Below are positions 31,227 to 40,562 of a stretch of 64,000 nt of DNA, piece after piece. The DNA lies in the NCBI RefSeq assembly GCF_008704425.1, contig NZ_CP023696.1, positions 6,116,501-6,180,500 on the forward strand, given 5' to 3'. Position numbers and translations under genes: made by a program. The DNA is from Streptomyces fradiae ATCC 10745 = DSM 40063. GTDB taxonomy: Bacteria > Actinomycetota > Actinomycetes > Streptomycetales > Streptomycetaceae. Positions within the stretch are counted from its first letter, which is position 1, and each line of letters opens with the position of its first letter. Below the pieces are notes generated by a model. It saw nothing but the letters and a program-made list of their open reading frames with translations, searched no databases and was not told the DNA's origin.

Positions 31227-32600
31227 GTGGCGGGGCAGCTGACGAGGGTGCGGCGGTCGCTGTTCGCCGTGCACCCGGCCCGGTCCCTGGTGCTGGCCTT
31301 CGCCGCGGTGGTGCTGCTCGGGACGTTCCTTCTGACGCTGCCGGTGTCCTCCGAGAACGGCGGGGCCACAGGGCTCGTGACCGCCCTGTTCACCGCCACC
31401 TCGGCGGTGTGCGTGACCGGCCTGGTCGTGGTCGACACCGGGACGTACTGGAGCGGGTTCGGCGAGGGCGTCATCCTCGCGCTGATCCAGGTCGGCGGCT
31501 TCGGCATCATGACCATGGCCTCGCTCCTCGCGCTGCTCGTCTCGGGCAGGCTGCGGCTGCGGATGCAGCTGACCGCGGCGGCGGAGACGAAGAGCCTGGG
31601 CATCGGCGACGTGCGCCGCGTCCTGCTCGGGGTCGCCGGCACGACGCTCGCCGTGGAGCTCGCCGTGGGGGCCCTGCTCGCGCTGCGCTTCCGGTTCGGC
31701 TACGACCGGTCCATCGCCGACTCCGCGTACTCCGGGCTCTTCCACGCCGTCTCGGCCTTCAACAACGCGGGCTTCGGGCTCCACGTGGACAACCTCACCC
31801 CGTACGCGCGCGACCCCTGGGTGACGCTCCCCATCGCCCTGGCCGTCATCCTGGGCGGGCTCGGCTTCCCGGTCCTCCTCGAACTCCTGCGGCACCGCAC
31901 GCGGCGGAGGCTGACCGGGCGGCGCACCTGGTCGCTGCACACCCGGATGACCCTGGCGACCACGGTCGCGCTGCTGCTGACCGGCACGGTGCTCACCTGC
32001 CTCCTGGAGTGGACCAACCCCGGGACCCTGGGGCGCTTCGACTGGGGCGGGAAGCTCCTCAACGGGTTCTTCCACTCCGCGATGAGCCGGACCGCCGGCT
32101 TCAACGCCGTCGACATCGGCGCGATGGAGGCGTCGACGCTGCTGATGACCTGCACGCTGATGTTCATCGGCGGCGGCAGCGCCGGCACGGCCGGCGGCAT
32201 CAAGGTGACCACGTTCGCGGTCCTGGCCGCCGCCATCTGGGCGGAGGTGCGGGGCGAGCCGAACTCCACCGTCATGGGCCGGCGTCTGGCCCCGCACGTG
32301 CTGCGCCAGGCGCTGACCGTCGCCCTGCTGGCCGTGGGGCTGGTGGTCGCGGCCACGCTCGCCCTGCTGACCGTCTCCCCGGCTCCGATGGAAGCCGTCC
32401 TGTTCGAGGCGGTGTCCGCGTTCGGCACCGTCGGTCTGTCCACCGGCATCACGGCCGACTTCCCGGACTCGGGCCGGTTGGTGCTGGTCTTCCTGATGTT
32501 CGTCGGCCGGCTCGGTCCGGTCACCCTGGTCTCGGCCCTCGCCCTGCGAGAGCGGACCCGCCGCTACCAACTGCCCGAGGAGCGACCCGTCATTGGCTGA
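31227..32600 (+). CDS. trkH: Trk-type potassium uptake membrane protein
   Basis: A 457-residue K+ channel-like transporter with the four pore-loop repeats of the TrkH/KtrB family: TATSAVCVTGLVVVDTG, HAVSAFNNAGFGLH, SAMSRTAGFNAVDIG and EAVSAFGTVGLSTGI. Ten or so membrane helices are evident. It imports K+ with the cytoplasmic TrkA-type gating subunit encoded immediately downstream. GGGAGGCCGGCGG precedes the GTG start. The 287-bp upstream region holds no gene and I recognise no riboswitch in it. Confidence 0.93.
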   Translation: MAGQLTRVRRSLFAVHPARSLVLAFAAVVLLGTFLLTLPVSSENGGATGLVTALFTATSAVCVTGLVVVDTGTYWSGFGEGVILALIQVGGFGIMTMASLLALLVSGRLRLRMQLTAAAETKSLGIGDVRRVLLGVAGTTLAVELAVGALLALRFRFGYDRSIADSAYSGLFHAVSAFNNAGFGLHVDNLTPYARDPWVTLPIALAVILGGLGFPVLLELLRHRTRRRLTGRRTWSLHTRMTLATTVALLLTGTVLTCLLEWTNPGTLGRFDWGGKLLNGFFHSAMSRTAGFNAVDIGAMEASTLLMTCTLMFIGGGSAGTAGGIKVTTFAVLAAAIWAEVRGEPNSTVMGRRLAPHVLRQALTVALLAVGLVVAATLALLTVSPAPMEAVLFEAVSAFGTVGLSTGITADFPDSGRLVLVFLMFVGRLGPVTLVSALALRERTRRYQLPEERPVIG

Positions 32601-33312
32601 CCACCCGCACCCCCTGCGCCGGCGCCGCCGAGGGCGGCTCGCCCAGCACCGCTCCGAGACGGCCGACCAGCGGGTCGCCGTCATCGGCCTGGGCCGGTTC
32701 GGCAGCTCCCTGGCCCTGGAGCTGACCCGGCGCGGCTGGGACGTACTCGGCATCGACACCGACCCCGCCCTCGTCCAGCGGCACAGCGACACGCTCACGC
32801 ACTCCGCGGTCGCCGACTGCACCGACCCCGAGGTGCTGCGGCAGCTCGGGGTGCACGAGTTCACCAGCGCGGTCGTCGGCATCGGCACCGACATGGAGGC
32901 CAGCATCCTGATCGCCTCCAACCTCCTGGAGGAGAACGTCCCCAACATCTGGGCCAAGGCGATCAGCCGCCAGCACGGCCAGATCCTGGAGCGGCTCGGC
33001 GTCCACCACGTCGTGCTGCCCGAGCACGAGATGGGCGAGCGCGTGGCCCACCTCGTGACGGGGCGGATGCTCGACTTCATCGAGTTCGACGACGACTACG
33101 CCCTGGTGAAGACCGTCGCACCCGACAGCATCACCGGCGTACCGCTGAGCGAGAGCGCCGTGCGGTCCAGGCACGGGGTCACGGTCGTCGGCATCAAGCG
33201 CCCCGGTGAGGGCTTCACCCACGCGACCGCCGAGACCGTGGTCGCGAAGGGGGACGTCATCATCGTCACCGGCAAGATCCAGGCGGTGGAGGCCTTCGCC
33301 GAGGCGGGCTGA
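32593..33312 (+). CDS. trkA: TrkA family potassium uptake regulatory protein (RCK domains)
   Basis: A 239-residue cytoplasmic subunit. The nucleotide-binding RCK_N domain begins RVAVIGLGRFGSSLALEL with acidic GIDTD, and an RCK_C domain covers about residues 165-239. It gates TrkH in response to ATP/NAD, and RCK_C domains of this type can bind c-di-AMP. The start appears to be a TTG overlapping the last 8 bp of trkH, with GAGGAG upstream. The N-terminal 25 residues are Arg-rich. The gene converges on kdpD, with a hairpin shared between them. Confidence 0.9.
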   Translation: MADHPHPLRRRRRGRLAQHRSETADQRVAVIGLGRFGSSLALELTRRGWDVLGIDTDPALVQRHSDTLTHSAVADCTDPEVLRQLGVHEFTSAVVGIGTDMEASILIASNLLEENVPNIWAKAISRQHGQILERLGVHHVVLPEHEMGERVAHLVTGRMLDFIEFDDDYALVKTVAPDSITGVPLSESAVRSRHGVTVVGIKRPGEGFTHATAETVVAKGDVIIVTGKIQAVEAFAEAG

Positions 33313-33337
33313 GGACGATCCGGCGGGCGGCGACGGC

Positions 33338-35884
33338 TCAGGCGGCCGGTGCGGCCGGACGCTCCGGCCGCACCGGCCGCCGGTCCGGCGTCCTGGGCAG
33401 TGCGATCACCACGGTCAGCCCGCCACCGGGGGTGTCCTCGGCGGTGACGGTGCCGCCCATGGCCTCGACGAACCCGCGGGCGACCGCGAGGCCGAGCCCG
33501 GCACCGGCGCCGGGCGGCGCGCCGCCGTACCGCCGGAAGGGGTCGAAGACGGCGTCCTTGGCCTCGTCGGGGAGACCGGGCCCCCGGTCGGCGACGCGCA
33601 GCTCCACACGGTCGCCGACCGCGCCGGCGGAGACCAGGACCGGGGTGCCGGACGGGGCGTGCCTGACGGCGTTCCCGACGATGTTGGCCACGGCCCGCTC
33701 CAGCAGCCCCCGGTCCACCGTGACCATGGGCAGGGTCTCCGGGATGTCCGACACGACGCCGCCCTCCGGCACGCCGCCCAGCGCCGTCGGCACGACCTCG
33801 TCGAGCCCGGTCTCGCGGAGCACCGGTCTGACGGTCCCGGTCTGCAGCCGGGACATGTCGAGCAGGTTCCCGACCAGGTGGTCGAGGCGGTCGGTGCCCT
33901 CCTCGATGCCGGCGAGCAGCTCGGCGCGGTCCTCCCGCGACCACTCGACGTCGCCTGCCCGCAGGGAGGTGACGGCGGCCTTGATGCCGGCCAGCGGGGT
34001 GCGCAGGTCGTGGCTGACCGCGGCGAGCAGGGCGGTGCGGATCCTGTTGCCCTCGGCGAGCCTGCGGGCCTCGGCGGCCTCACCGACGAGGCGGCGGCGT
34101 TCGAGGACGACGGCGGCCTGGGCGGCGAAGGCGCCCAGGACCCGGCGGTCCTCGGCGGGCAGGACCCGGCCGGTCAGGGCCAGGGTCAGACGGTCGCCGA
34201 CGGGCATGTCGACGTCGGCGTCCTCGGGCCGGGCGACCGGCCGGGCCGTGCCGGCACCGCTCGCACAGGTCCACGGCCCCGCGTCGCCGGCCCGCTCCAG
34301 CAGGGCCACGGACTCCATGGCGAACGTCTCCCGCACCCGCTCCAGCAGCGCCTCCAGGCTGGTGTCGCCGCGCAGCACGCTGCCCGCGAGCAGGGACAGG
34401 GTCTCGGACTCCGCCCGCAGCCGGGCCGCCTGCCGGGTGCGGCGGGCCGCGAGCCCGACGACCGACGCCACGGCCGCCGCGACCGCGAAGAAGACGAGGA
34501 CGGTGAAGGCGTTCCCGGGGTCGGTGAAGGTCCATGTGTGGACGGGGGACGTGAAGTACCGGTTCAGGAGCAGCGAGCCGACGGCGGCCGAGGTGAGCGC
34601 GGGCCACATGCCGCCCAGCAGCGCCGCCGCGACCGTCACGGCCATGAAGAGCTGCGTCTCGTAGGCCGGCCCCGCACCGCCGCCCGTCGACGCCAGCCCC
34701 AGGGTGAGCAGGAGCGGCCCCGCCACGCCGACCAGCCAGCCCGCCGCGAGGCGCGGACCTCCCAGGCGGGTGCGCTGGCGCCGGGGCAGCCCCCGGCCGC
34801 GGCCGGCGGCGTCGTGGGTGACGATGTGGACGTCCAGGTCGGGGCCCGACTCGTGGGCCACGGTGGCGCTGACCCCGGGCCCGAGCACGTACTGCCAGGA
34901 ACGGCGGCGGCTCGCGCCCAGGACGATCTGGGTGGCGTCGACGCCCCGGGCGAACTCGAGCAGGGCCGAGGGGATGTCCTCCCCTTTGACGTGGTGGAAC
35001 GTTCCGCCGAGGCTCTCCACCAGGCTCCGCTGCACGGCCAGCTCCTTGGGCGAGGCCGAGGCGAGGCCGTCGCTGCGGGAGACGTAGACCGCGAGGACCT
35101 GGCCGCCCGCGCCCTTCTCGGCCAACCGGACCGACCGGCGGATCAGGGTCTGGCCCTCGGGGCCGCCGGTGAGGCCGACCACGATCCGCTCCCGGGATCC
35201 CCGGATCGCGGAGACCTCCTGCTCCGAGCGGTACCGGTTGAGGTACGCGTCGACCCGGTCGGCCACCCACAGCAGGGCCAGCTCGCGCAGCGCGGTGAGG
35301 TTGCCGGGCCGGAAGTAGCGCGACAGGGCGGCGTCGACCTTGTCCGGCCGGTAGATGTTCCCGTGCGCCATCCGCCGCCGCAGTGCCTCCGGCGACATGT
35401 CGACCAGCTCGATCTGGTCGGCGCGGCGGACGACCTCGTCGGGGACGGTCTCCTTCTGCCGTACGCCGGTGATCGACTCGACGATGTCGCCGAGGGACTC
35501 CAGATGCTGGATGTTCGCCGTCGAGATGACGTCGATCCCGGCCGTCAGCAGTTCCTCGACGTCCTGCCAGCGCTTGGGATGGCGCGAGCCGGGGATGTTG
35601 GTGTGCGGGAGCTCGTCCACCAGGGCGACGGCGGGCCGGCGGGCCAGTACGGCGTCGACGTCCATCTCGGTGAAGACGCCGCCCCGGTACGCGATCTCGC
35701 GGCGCGGGACCTGCTCCAGGCCGTGCAGCAGCGCCTCCGTACGGGGCCGGCCGTGGTGCTCGACGAAGGCGACCACGCAGTCCGTGCCCCGCTCGACACG
35801 GCGGTGGGCCTCGGCGAGCATCGCGTACGTCTTGCCCACTCCCGGAGCCGCGCCGAGGTAGATCCGGAGCCTTCCGCGTCCCAT
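33338..35884 (-). CDS. kdpD: osmosensitive K+ sensor histidine kinase KdpD
   Basis: An 848-residue sensor kinase. The N-terminal KdpD domain has Walker A G11AAPGVGKT19 and DELPHTNIPGSRH, followed by a Usp-like segment (residues ~235-365), four short transmembrane helices (~390-490), a GAF-like region, and the kinase core with H625 in SHDLRTPLAGIK, N box NIVGNAVRHA and G boxes DRGPGLP and GAGLGLAVA. It normally phosphorylates KdpE to induce kdpFABC at low K+. No kdpE is adjacent: the next gene is the convergent trkA. It lies 109 bp behind kdpC on the same strand, with GAAGGACCCCC before its ATG. Confidence 0.94.
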   Translation of the reverse strand: MGRGRLRIYLGAAPGVGKTYAMLAEAHRRVERGTDCVVAFVEHHGRPRTEALLHGLEQVPRREIAYRGGVFTEMDVDAVLARRPAVALVDELPHTNIPGSRHPKRWQDVEELLTAGIDVISTANIQHLESLGDIVESITGVRQKETVPDEVVRRADQIELVDMSPEALRRRMAHGNIYRPDKVDAALSRYFRPGNLTALRELALLWVADRVDAYLNRYRSEQEVSAIRGSRERIVVGLTGGPEGQTLIRRSVRLAEKGAGGQVLAVYVSRSDGLASASPKELAVQRSLVESLGGTFHHVKGEDIPSALLEFARGVDATQIVLGASRRRSWQYVLGPGVSATVAHESGPDLDVHIVTHDAAGRGRGLPRRQRTRLGGPRLAAGWLVGVAGPLLLTLGLASTGGGAGPAYETQLFMAVTVAAALLGGMWPALTSAAVGSLLLNRYFTSPVHTWTFTDPGNAFTVLVFFAVAAAVASVVGLAARRTRQAARLRAESETLSLLAGSVLRGDTSLEALLERVRETFAMESVALLERAGDAGPWTCASGAGTARPVARPEDADVDMPVGDRLTLALTGRVLPAEDRRVLGAFAAQAAVVLERRRLVGEAAEARRLAEGNRIRTALLAAVSHDLRTPLAGIKAAVTSLRAGDVEWSREDRAELLAGIEEGTDRLDHLVGNLLDMSRLQTGTVRPVLRETGLDEVVPTALGGVPEGGVVSDIPETLPMVTVDRGLLERAVANIVGNAVRHAPSGTPVLVSAGAVGDRVELRVADRGPGLPDEAKDAVFDPFRRYGGAPPGAGAGLGLAVARGFVEAMGGTVTAEDTPGGGLTVVIALPRTPDRRPVRPERPAAPAA
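33341..33381. terminator. 18-bp inverted repeat ending trkA transcription, lying inside the kdpD 3' coding end
   Basis: A perfect 18-bp stem (arm GGCGGCCGGTGCGGCCGG) with a 5-nt loop starts three bases inside the kdpD reading frame and 29 bp after the trkA stop. As RNA from the trkHA side it is a strong terminator. On the kdpD side the same DNA encodes the Arg/Pro/Ala tail of the kinase. Confidence 0.75.
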
Positions 35885-35993
35885 GGGGGTCCTTCGTGTC
35901 GAGGCGGATGGGGCCGTGGCCGGCGCGGGCGCCCGCCCCGACGCGGGGCGGGCGCCACCCGGCCTTCCCGGCGGCGGCCCGCCGGCCGGACCG

Positions 35994-36629
35994 TCAGCGG
36001 GCGGCCAGGTCCTCCAGCGCGAGGTTGAGCTTGAGGACGTTGACGTGCGGCTCGCCGAGGAAGCCGGCCGTGCGGCCCTCGGTGTGGTCCTCGACCAGCT
36101 TCGCGACCCGCTGCCCGGACAGACCGCGGGCCTCGGCCACCCGCTTGATCTGGATCTCCGCGTACTCCGGGGAGATGTGCGGGTCGATCGCGGAGGCCGA
36201 GCCGGTGACCGCGTCCTCGGGGACCTCGGACTCCGGCACGCCGTTGAAGGCGGCCACGGCCTTCCTGGCGTCGCCGACCAGCCTGGTCAGTGTCGGGTCG
36301 GACGCGCCGAGCTGGCTGGAGCCGGTGGACAGCGGGTCGTACCCGCTGTCGGAGGGGCGCGGCTGGAACCACTTCGGGTCCGGCCGGGCGGCCTCGGTCG
36401 CGTCGTCGGGGTTCCTCCTCGGCAGGTTCCAGGTCTGGCCGATGAGCGCGGAGCCGACCTCCTCGCCCTCCACCTTCACGATCGATCCGTTGGCCTTGTC
36501 GTTGAACAGGACCTGGGCGATGCCGGTGACGACGAGCGGATAGACGATCCCGGTCACGACCGTGAGGACGAGCAGCATGCGCAGCGCGGCCCAGACCAGG
36601 CGTCCCGTGTTCGCTACGGAGTTGTTCAT
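35994..36629 (-). CDS. kdpC: potassium-transporting ATPase subunit KdpC
   Basis: A 211-residue single-span membrane protein of the KdpFABC pump. The N-terminal helix is LLVLTVVTGIVYPLVVTGIAQVLF, and the periplasmic part contains IGQTWNLPRRNPD, SGYDPLSTGSSQLGASDP and DPHISPEYAEIQIKRVA, all typical. It stabilises the complex and helps ATP binding by KdpB. The ATG at 36629 lies five bases after the kdpB stop, so the two are coupled. Confidence 0.95.
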   Translation of the reverse strand: MNNSVANTGRLVWAALRMLLVLTVVTGIVYPLVVTGIAQVLFNDKANGSIVKVEGEEVGSALIGQTWNLPRRNPDDATEAARPDPKWFQPRPSDSGYDPLSTGSSQLGASDPTLTRLVGDARKAVAAFNGVPESEVPEDAVTGSASAIDPHISPEYAEIQIKRVAEARGLSGQRVAKLVEDHTEGRTAGFLGEPHVNVLKLNLALEDLAAR

Positions 36630-36634
36630 GACGA

Positions 36635-38779
36635 TCAACCGATTCCGGGGATGAGGGAGATGAGCAGGTCGATGAGCTTGACGCCGACGAACGGGGAGAT
36701 CAGGCCGCCCAGCCCGTAGAGGCCCAGGTTGCGGCGGAGCATCTTGTGCGCGCTCATCGGCCGGTAGCGCGCGCCCTTCAGGGCGAGCGGGACCAGCGCG
36801 ATGATGATCAGCGCGTTGAAGACGACGGCGGAGAGGATCGCGGACTCCGGCGAGGCCAGGCGCATGATGTTGAGCTTGTCCAGCGACGGGTAGGCGACCG
36901 CGAACATCGCCGGGATGATCGCGAAGTACTTCGCGACGTCGTTGGCGATGGAGAAGGTGGTCAGCGCGCCGCGGGTGATGAGGAGCTGCTTGCCGATCTC
37001 GACGATCTCGATGAGCTTGGTCGGATCGGAGTCGAGGTCCACCATGTTGCCCGCCTCCTTCGCGGCCGACGTGCCCGTGTTCATGGCCACGCCGACGTCC
37101 GCCTGGGCGAGGGCCGGGGCGTCGTTCGTACCGTCTCCGGTCATCGCGACGAGCTTGCCGCCGGCCTGCTCGCGCTTGATGAGGGCCATCTTGTCCTCGG
37201 GGGTGGCCTCGGCGAGGAAGTCGTCGACGCCCGCCTCGTCGGCGATGGCCTTCGCGGTCAGCGGGTTGTCACCCGTGATCATGATCGTCTTGATGCCCAT
37301 GCGGCGCAGCTCGTCGAACCGCTCGCGCATGCCGTCCTTGACGACGTCCTTCAGGTGGATGACCCCCAGGACGCGAGCGCCCTTGTCGTCCTCGGCGGCG
37401 ACGAGCAGCGGGGTGCCGCCGGCCTGGGAGATGCGGTCGGTCAGCTCGCGAGTGTCGGCGGCGACCGTGCCGCCCTGCTTCTCGACCCAGGCGATGACCG
37501 AGCCGGTCGCGCCCTTGCGGATCTTCCGGCCGTCGACGTCCACGCCGGACATGCGGGTCTGGGCGGTGAACTCGATCCACGTGGCGTGTGCGAGTTCGCC
37601 CTGGTGGCGCTCTCGCAGGCCGTACTTCTCCTTGGCGAGGACGACGATCGAGCGGCCCTCGGGCGTCTCGTCGGCGAGCGAGGAGAGCTGGGCGGCGTCG
37701 GCGACCTCGGCCTCCTTCGTACCGCGCACAGGCACGAACTCGGATGCCCGGCGATTGCCCAGGGTGATGGTGCCCGTCTTGTCCAGCAGCAGCGTGGACA
37801 CGTCGCCGGCGGCCTCGACCGCGCGGCCGGACATCGCGAGGACGTTTCGCTGGACCAGGCGGTCCATGCCGGCGATGCCGATCGCGGAGAGCAGCGCGCC
37901 GATCGTGGTCGGGATCAGACAGACCAGGAGCGCCGTGAGGACGATCACCGAGGTCTGCTCGTCGGCCCCGGCGTAGATCGCGAACGGCTTCAGCGTCACG
38001 ACGGCGAGCAGGAAGACGATCGTCAGGGACGCCAGCAGGATGTTGAGGGCGATCTCGTTCGGAGTCTTCTGTCGGGCGGCGCCCTCGACCAGGTTGATCA
38101 TCCGGTCGATGAAGGTCTCGCCGGGCTTAGCCGTGATCTTGATGACGATCCGGTCCGACAGCACCTTCGTACCGCCGGTGACCGCGCACCGGTCGCCGCC
38201 GGACTCACGGATCACCGGGGCCGACTCGCCGGTGATGGCCGACTCGTCCACGCTCGCGACGCCTTCGACGACGTCACCGTCGCCGGGGACGATGTCGCCG
38301 GCCTCGCAGACCACCAGGTCACCGATCTTCAGTTCGGTACCGGGGACGCGCTCCTCGTTCTTGCCCATGATCCGGCGGGCGACCGTGTCGGTCTTGGCCT
38401 TGCGCAGGGTGTCCGCCTGGGCCTTACCCCGGCCCTCCGCCACCGCCTCCGCCAGGTTCGCGGAGATCGTCGTCAGCCACAGCCAGGCGGTGATCGCCCA
38501 GCCGAACCAGTCGCTCGGGTCCTTCACCGCGAGCCCGGTGGTGACCACCGAGCCGACCAGGACCACGAACATCACCGGCGACTTGGCCATCACGCGTGGA
38601 TCGAGCTTGCGCAGCGCCTCCGGCAGGGACTTGACCAGCTGCTTGGCGTCGAACAGGCCGCCGCCGACCCGGCCGGCCGGCTCCTTGTGCCCGGAGGGGA
38701 CGTCGGAATGGGGGGCGAGGGTGGGGGTTGCCGCCGTCCTCTGGGACACAGCGTCCCGCTTCTCTACGTCGGTGGTCAT
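36635..38779 (-). CDS. kdpB: potassium-transporting P-type ATPase subunit KdpB
   Basis: The 714-residue catalytic subunit. The phosphorylated aspartate is D333 in LLLDKTGTITLGN, the dephosphorylation motif is DESAITGESAPV, and the hinge motif is MTGDGTNDAPALAQADVGVAMN. Seven membrane helices are expected. The first ~40 residues are a variable Thr/Pro-rich extension. The ATG overlaps the kdpA stop (ATGA). The subunit drives K+ import through KdpA with ATP. Confidence 0.96.
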   Translation of the reverse strand: MTTDVEKRDAVSQRTAATPTLAPHSDVPSGHKEPAGRVGGGLFDAKQLVKSLPEALRKLDPRVMAKSPVMFVVLVGSVVTTGLAVKDPSDWFGWAITAWLWLTTISANLAEAVAEGRGKAQADTLRKAKTDTVARRIMGKNEERVPGTELKIGDLVVCEAGDIVPGDGDVVEGVASVDESAITGESAPVIRESGGDRCAVTGGTKVLSDRIVIKITAKPGETFIDRMINLVEGAARQKTPNEIALNILLASLTIVFLLAVVTLKPFAIYAGADEQTSVIVLTALLVCLIPTTIGALLSAIGIAGMDRLVQRNVLAMSGRAVEAAGDVSTLLLDKTGTITLGNRRASEFVPVRGTKEAEVADAAQLSSLADETPEGRSIVVLAKEKYGLRERHQGELAHATWIEFTAQTRMSGVDVDGRKIRKGATGSVIAWVEKQGGTVAADTRELTDRISQAGGTPLLVAAEDDKGARVLGVIHLKDVVKDGMRERFDELRRMGIKTIMITGDNPLTAKAIADEAGVDDFLAEATPEDKMALIKREQAGGKLVAMTGDGTNDAPALAQADVGVAMNTGTSAAKEAGNMVDLDSDPTKLIEIVEIGKQLLITRGALTTFSIANDVAKYFAIIPAMFAVAYPSLDKLNIMRLASPESAILSAVVFNALIIIALVPLALKGARYRPMSAHKMLRRNLGLYGLGGLISPFVGVKLIDLLISLIPGIG

Positions 38780-40440
38780 GCCGCGAGCCCTTCGGCGAGC
38801 GGGCCCAGGGCGAGGGCCGGGAAGAACGTCAGACCGGTGATGATCATGATCGTGCCGACCAGGAGGCCGGTGAACAGCGGCTTCTCGGTCCGCAGCGTGC
38901 CCGCCGTCTCGGGGACGGGCTGCTGCCCCGCCAGCGAGCCCGCGAGCGCGAGGACGAAGACCATCGGCACGAACCGGCCGAGCAACATGCACAGGCCGAG
39001 CGCCGTGTTGTGGAAGCCGGTGTTCGCGTCGAAGCCCGCGAAGGCGGAGCCGTTGTTGTTCGAGGCCGAGGTGTAGGCGTACAGGACCTCGGAGAAGCCG
39101 TGCGGCCCGGTGTTCGTCATGGACGACTCGCCATGCCCGGTGGCCATCGCGACCGCCGTGCCGGTCAGCACGAGGGCCGGGGTGACGAGGATGGAGCAGG
39201 CCGCGTACGTCATCTCGCGGGTGCCGATCTTCTTGCCCAGGTACTCCGGGGTGCGGCCGACCATCAGGCCGGCGACGAACACCGCCACGACCGCCATGAT
39301 CAGCATCCCGTACAGGCCCGAGCCGACACCGCCGGGCGTGATCTCGCCCAGCATCATGCCGAGCAGCAGCACACCACCGGACAGGCCGCCGAAGGAGTCG
39401 TGGAAGGAGTTGACCGAGCCGGTCGACGTCATGGTCGTGGAGACCGCGAACAGCGACGAGGCGCCCTCGCCGAAGCGCTGCTCCTTGCCCTCCATCGCGC
39501 CGCCCGCGAGCTGCGAGGCGGTGCCCGGGTGGGCGTACTCCAGCCAGGTCACCAGGACCACGCCGGCGAACCAGATCGTGGCCATCGCGCCGGCGATCGC
39601 GTAGCCCTGCCGCACGCTGCCGACCATCCTGCCGAAGGTGCGCGGCAGCGAGAACGGGATGACGAGCAGCAGGAAGATCGTCAGGAGGTTCGAGAAGCCG
39701 TTCGGGTTCTCGAAGGGGTGCGAGCTGTTGGCGTTGAAGTAGCCGCCGCCGTTCGTGCCCAGGTTCTTCACGGCCTCCTGGGAGGCGACCGCTCCGGGGC
39801 TGATGGACTGCGTCTGCCCGGTGACCGTGGTGATCTCGTGGATGCCGGCGAAGTTCTGGACCGCCCCGGCCGCGACGAGCAGGACCGCCGCGATCACGGA
39901 GATCGGCAGCAGGACGCGGACGACACCGCGGACCAGGTCGGCCCAGAAGTTGCCCAGCTCACCGGTGCGGGAGCGGGCGAAACCGCGGACCAGCGCCACC
40001 GCGACCGACATCCCGACGGCGGCCGAGACGAAGTTCTGCACCGCGAGGCCGGCCGTCTGGGCGACGTGCCCCATGGACGACTCGCCCGCGTACGACTGCC
40101 AGTTCGTGTTCGACACGAAGGACGCGGCCGTGTTGAACGCCTGGTCCGGCGTGATCGCCGCGAAGCCGAGCGAACCCGGCAGGGTGTCCTGCGTCCGCAG
40201 GATCAGGTAGAGGAACAGCACGCTGATCGCGGAGAACGCCAGCACGCCGCGCAGGTACGCGGGCCAGCGCATCTCCGTGTCGGGACGGACCCCGACCGCG
40301 CGGTAGATCCACTTCTCCACCCGCAGGTGCCTGCCGGGGGAGAAGACGGCGGCCATGTGGTCGCCGAGGGGGCGGTGCACCAGGGCGAGCGCCGCGACCA
40401 GCGCGGAGACCTGGAGCACGTCGGCAAGAACGGGGCTCAT
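38776..40440 (-). CDS. kdpA: potassium-transporting ATPase subunit KdpA
   Basis: A 554-residue K+-binding subunit homologous to the Trk/KcsA-like pore family. Selectivity-filter regions are visible: SFVSNTNWQSYAGES, NLGTNGGGYFNANSSHPFENPNGF, TSTGSVNSFHDSF and TSASNNNGSAFAGFDANT. The ATG at 40440 gives the usual N-terminus MSPVLADVLQ. A GTG at 40470 has a better-placed ribosome site (GGAGAGG) and would add ten residues, so it may be the true start. The gene follows kdpF by a few bases. Confidence 0.95.
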   Translation of the reverse strand: MSPVLADVLQVSALVAALALVHRPLGDHMAAVFSPGRHLRVEKWIYRAVGVRPDTEMRWPAYLRGVLAFSAISVLFLYLILRTQDTLPGSLGFAAITPDQAFNTAASFVSNTNWQSYAGESSMGHVAQTAGLAVQNFVSAAVGMSVAVALVRGFARSRTGELGNFWADLVRGVVRVLLPISVIAAVLLVAAGAVQNFAGIHEITTVTGQTQSISPGAVASQEAVKNLGTNGGGYFNANSSHPFENPNGFSNLLTIFLLLVIPFSLPRTFGRMVGSVRQGYAIAGAMATIWFAGVVLVTWLEYAHPGTASQLAGGAMEGKEQRFGEGASSLFAVSTTMTSTGSVNSFHDSFGGLSGGVLLLGMMLGEITPGGVGSGLYGMLIMAVVAVFVAGLMVGRTPEYLGKKIGTREMTYAACSILVTPALVLTGTAVAMATGHGESSMTNTGPHGFSEVLYAYTSASNNNGSAFAGFDANTGFHNTALGLCMLLGRFVPMVFVLALAGSLAGQQPVPETAGTLRTEKPLFTGLLVGTIMIITGLTFFPALALGPLAEGLAA

Positions 40441-40472
40441 GGCCCCCGGAGCGGAAGCGACCGGTGTCACCG

Positions 40473-40562
40473 TCAGAACCTCTCCGGCTTGATGAGGGCG
40501 AGGACGAGATAGCCCAGCAGGCAGACGGCCACGACGAGGCCGACGACGTTCTCGGCGGTCAC
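40473..40562 (-). CDS. kdpF: KdpF small membrane subunit
   Basis: A 29-residue hydrophobic peptide (VTAENVVGLVVAVCLLGYL, then ALIKPERF) that matches KdpF, which stabilises the KdpABC complex. The C-terminal KPERF is typical. Its GTG start overlaps the stop of another tiny membrane ORF directly upstream (GTGA), and kdpA follows, so all are in one operon. It is too short for usual gene finders. Confidence 0.88.
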   Translation of the reverse strand: MTAENVVGLVVAVCLLGYLVLALIKPERF

